Origin: Streptomyces sp. NBC_01268
Lineage (GTDB): Bacteria; Actinomycetota; Actinomycetes; Streptomycetales; Streptomycetaceae
Direction: 5' to 3'
Length of the DNA stretch: 64,000 nucleotides
Assembly (NCBI RefSeq): GCF_036240795.1
Contig: NZ_CP108454.1
Span: 1,984,001 to 2,048,000 of the forward strand
The notes under the pieces were generated by a model. That model was not told the DNA's origin, searched no databases, and was given only the letters and a program-made list of their open reading frames with translations. Every line of letters starts with the position of its first letter. Positions within the stretch are counted from its first letter, which is position 1. The translations under genes and the position numbers were made by a program. Below are positions 62,788 to 64,000 of the stretch, in pieces.

Positions 62788-62832
62788 GATTCCCCACGAT
62801 CTCCCGTCAATTGGCATAGATCATGGGGAATC
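62788..62832. promoter_or_regulatory. 45-base interrupted palindrome upstream of the class V aminotransferase
   Basis: Outer arms GATTCCCCA (62788-62796) and TGGGGAATC (62824-62832); inner arms GATCT and AGATC next to them, so the arms match over 15 positions with one mismatch and a 15-base spacer. It lies 13-57 bases before the aminotransferase ATG and 50 bases beyond the DsbA-like gene end. The size suits an operator for a dimer-of-dimers regulator, or a hairpin in the leader. Confidence 0.6.
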
Positions 62833-62881
62833 TCCAAGTGGCGCTTATGCGTCGGTCACCCGGTGGGCGCCCAAGGGGTGC

Positions 62882-63577
62882 TCAGCAGGTGCCGCCGTCG
62901 ATGTCGCAGGCGTCGGCGTCGCCGCCGACGGGCTGGAGGGTGCGGCCCTGCCAGGCCTGCTCCAGGGCCTGGGTGAAGACCTCGGCGGGCTGGCCGCCGG
63001 AGACCCCGTACTTCCGGTCGAGGACGAAGAACGGCACGCCGTTCGCGCCGAGTTCGGCGGCCTCGCGCTCGTCCGCGCGGACGGCGTCGGCGTAGGCGGA
63101 CTCGTCGGCGAGCACCGCGCGGACCTCGGTCTCGTCGAGACCGGCCTCCACGCCGAGGGCGACCAGGGTGTCGGGCGTGAAGACCGAGCGCTCCTCGGCG
63201 AAGTTGGCCCGGTAGGCGAGGTCGAGCAGCTCGCTCTGGCGGCCGCGCTCCTTCGCCAGGTGCAGCAGGCGGTGGATGTCGAAGGTGTTGCCGTGGTCAC
63301 GGCCCTCGGTGCGGTAGCCCAGGCCCTCGGAGTGGGCGTTGGAGGCGACGTGGGCCTCCATGGCGCGGGCCTCGTCGAGGGTGCGGCCGTACTTCGTCGC
63401 CAGCATCTCCAGGACGGGCCCGGTGTCGCCCTTGGCCCGGTTCGGGTCGAGCTCGAAGGAGCGGTGCACGACCTCGACGTCGTCGCGGTGGGCGAAGGCC
63501 GCGAGGCCCTTCTCGAAGCGGGCCTTGCCGATGTAGCACCAGGGGCAGGCGATGTCGCTCCAGATCTCGACGCGCAT
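62882..63577 (-). CDS. DsbA-family oxidoreductase, FrnE-like
   Basis: 231 residues. WSDIACPWCYIGKARFE carries the CPWC active site (Cys11, Cys14); NGVPFFVLDRKYGVSGGQ contains the cis-proline of the thioredoxin fold. The helical insertion between (HVASNAHSEGLGYRTEGRDHGNTFDIHRLLHLAKERG) is that of the FrnE / 2-hydroxychromene-2-carboxylate-isomerase-like group. No signal peptide, so it works in the cytoplasm. ATG 63577 gives the family start MRVEIWSDI. Confidence 0.9.
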   Translation of the reverse strand: MRVEIWSDIACPWCYIGKARFEKGLAAFAHRDDVEVVHRSFELDPNRAKGDTGPVLEMLATKYGRTLDEARAMEAHVASNAHSEGLGYRTEGRDHGNTFDIHRLLHLAKERGRQSELLDLAYRANFAEERSVFTPDTLVALGVEAGLDETEVRAVLADESAYADAVRADEREAAELGANGVPFFVLDRKYGVSGGQPAEVFTQALEQAWQGRTLQPVGGDADACDIDGGTC

Positions 63578-63647
63578 GGTGGGGCTTCTCTCCAGACGGG
63601 GGCGGGGGTCGGGTGTCCAGGATGCGGAACGCCCCGACCCGCCGGAT

Positions 63648-64000
63648 TCATTCCGCCGCGGGCCCGGGGGCGAGTGTGAGCCGGAGCACGAGGTGGTCCC
63701 CGGCGCGCGGGGTGTCGGGGTCCGGGAGCCAGCCGCGGGCCGCGTAGAAGGCCTGGGCGCGGGTGTTCCGGTCGAACACCTCCAGGCGGGCGGTGCGCAC
63801 CCCGGCGGCGCGCCAGGCGTCGACGCAGGCGGTGTGCAGGGCGGTGCCGACGCCGCCGCGCCAGCGGTCCGGGGCGACGTGGAGCTGGGTGAGGTGCGTG
63901 ACGCCGTCCCGCTCCCCGTACGCGGCGATGCCGACAAGCTCCCCGGCCGCGTCGCGGGCGCTGAGCACCCGCCCGCCGTCGATGGCCGCGGCCCAGCCGG
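63648..64000 (-). CDS. GNAT N-acetyltransferase, N-terminal part outside window
   Basis: The frame continues past the right edge; visible part is ~117 residues. LHVAPDRWRGGVGTALHTACVDAWRAAGVRTARLEVFDRNTRAQAFYAARGW contains the acetyl-CoA loop (RWRGGVG, the R-x-x-G-x-G/A motif) and the C-terminal N...A...FY..RG(F/W) of GNAT acetyltransferases. The internal GTG at 63968 is not a likely true start since the frame and family pattern (GRVLSARDAAGELVGIAAYGERDG) extend upstream. Substrate unknown. Confidence 0.82.
   Translation of the reverse strand, partial: GWAAAIDGGRVLSARDAAGELVGIAAYGERDGVTHLTQLHVAPDRWRGGVGTALHTACVDAWRAAGVRTARLEVFDRNTRAQAFYAARGWLPDPDTPRAGDHLVLRLTLAPGPAAE

Noticed and set aside
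59462..62797. A 1111-codon open frame on the minus strand
   Set aside because: It runs through genes on both strands (TolB-like, EF-hand, two aminotransferases), with no motif and an extreme Arg/Gly/Pro composition; it results from high GC at third positions.

Overview
The window is chromosomal core DNA of a Streptomyces (or very close relative). The base composition is very GC-rich with extreme third-position GC. Many starts are GTG, and some are TTG. The gene set is typical of the genus: twin TldD/TldE genes, a DUF3099 protein, a SCO1860-type LAETG protein, a pitH2-like phosphate transporter next to the cobalamin genes, and an Asp23/AmaP membrane-stress cluster. I see no rRNA, tRNA, CRISPR array, insertion sequence, prophage or integrase. 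Both window edges cut a gene (serB at the left, a GNAT acetyltransferase at the right).

Left part (1-20.5 kb): serB end, sixA, a CynX/NimT-type MFS exporter with a divergent GntR regulator, the fatty-acid pair fabG-fabI, tldD-tldE, tyrS, small membrane proteins, moaA, an ActP-type acetate symporter with its DUF485 partner, a secreted subtilase, a CaiB/BaiF CoA-transferase, a zinc alcohol dehydrogenase, a lysoplasmalogenase and a VIT-type transporter.

Middle part (20.5-41.2 kb): a tightly overlapping four-gene catabolic operon (acetoacetate-decarboxylase family, SDR, two PF04909-type amidohydrolases) faces its own TetR regulator across a perfect inverted repeat. Then come a DEDDh exonuclease, a Cys-rich small protein, SURF1, a GH15 trehalase/glucoamylase, an SDR without the usual catalytic residues, the Asp23/Gls24-AmaP-DUF6286 cluster with a divergent 'P10-family' protein, an enoyl-CoA hydratase, a 73-residue HTH protein, an ABC-F ATPase, a zinc metallopeptidase, a VOC protein, a large uncharacterised protein and a membrane-anchored hydrolase.

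Right part (41.2-64 kb): pitH2 with a PHO box and its small partner, a strong terminator, and a cobalamin riboswitch. The riboswitch leads cbiB-cobQ-chelatase(ChlI/ChlD)-cobO-cobB and, beyond an antisense ZIP transporter, a CbiG/CobE-CobC fusion. The cobN-type large chelatase subunit is not in this cluster; only a 58-base gap lies between cobQ and the chelatase AAA/VWA gene. Next are the LAETG sortase substrate and an iron-box (IdeR/DmdR) divergon. One side of the divergon is a siderophore-interacting reductase; the other is a cytoplasmic penicillin-acylase-like Ntn hydrolase and a siderophore-type GNAT. The window ends with an amidohydrolase, a secreted TolB-like propeller, an EF-hand protein, two different class-V aminotransferases (one behind a 45-base interrupted palindrome), a FrnE-like DsbA protein and the partial GNAT.

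The best candidates for something little described are the iron-regulated Ntn hydrolase/GNAT pair, the TetR-controlled decarboxylase-SDR-amidohydrolase operon, the missing cobN, and several operator-like palindromes whose regulators cannot be identified from the sequence. All functional names rest on my reading of motifs and family resemblance; no database search was run.
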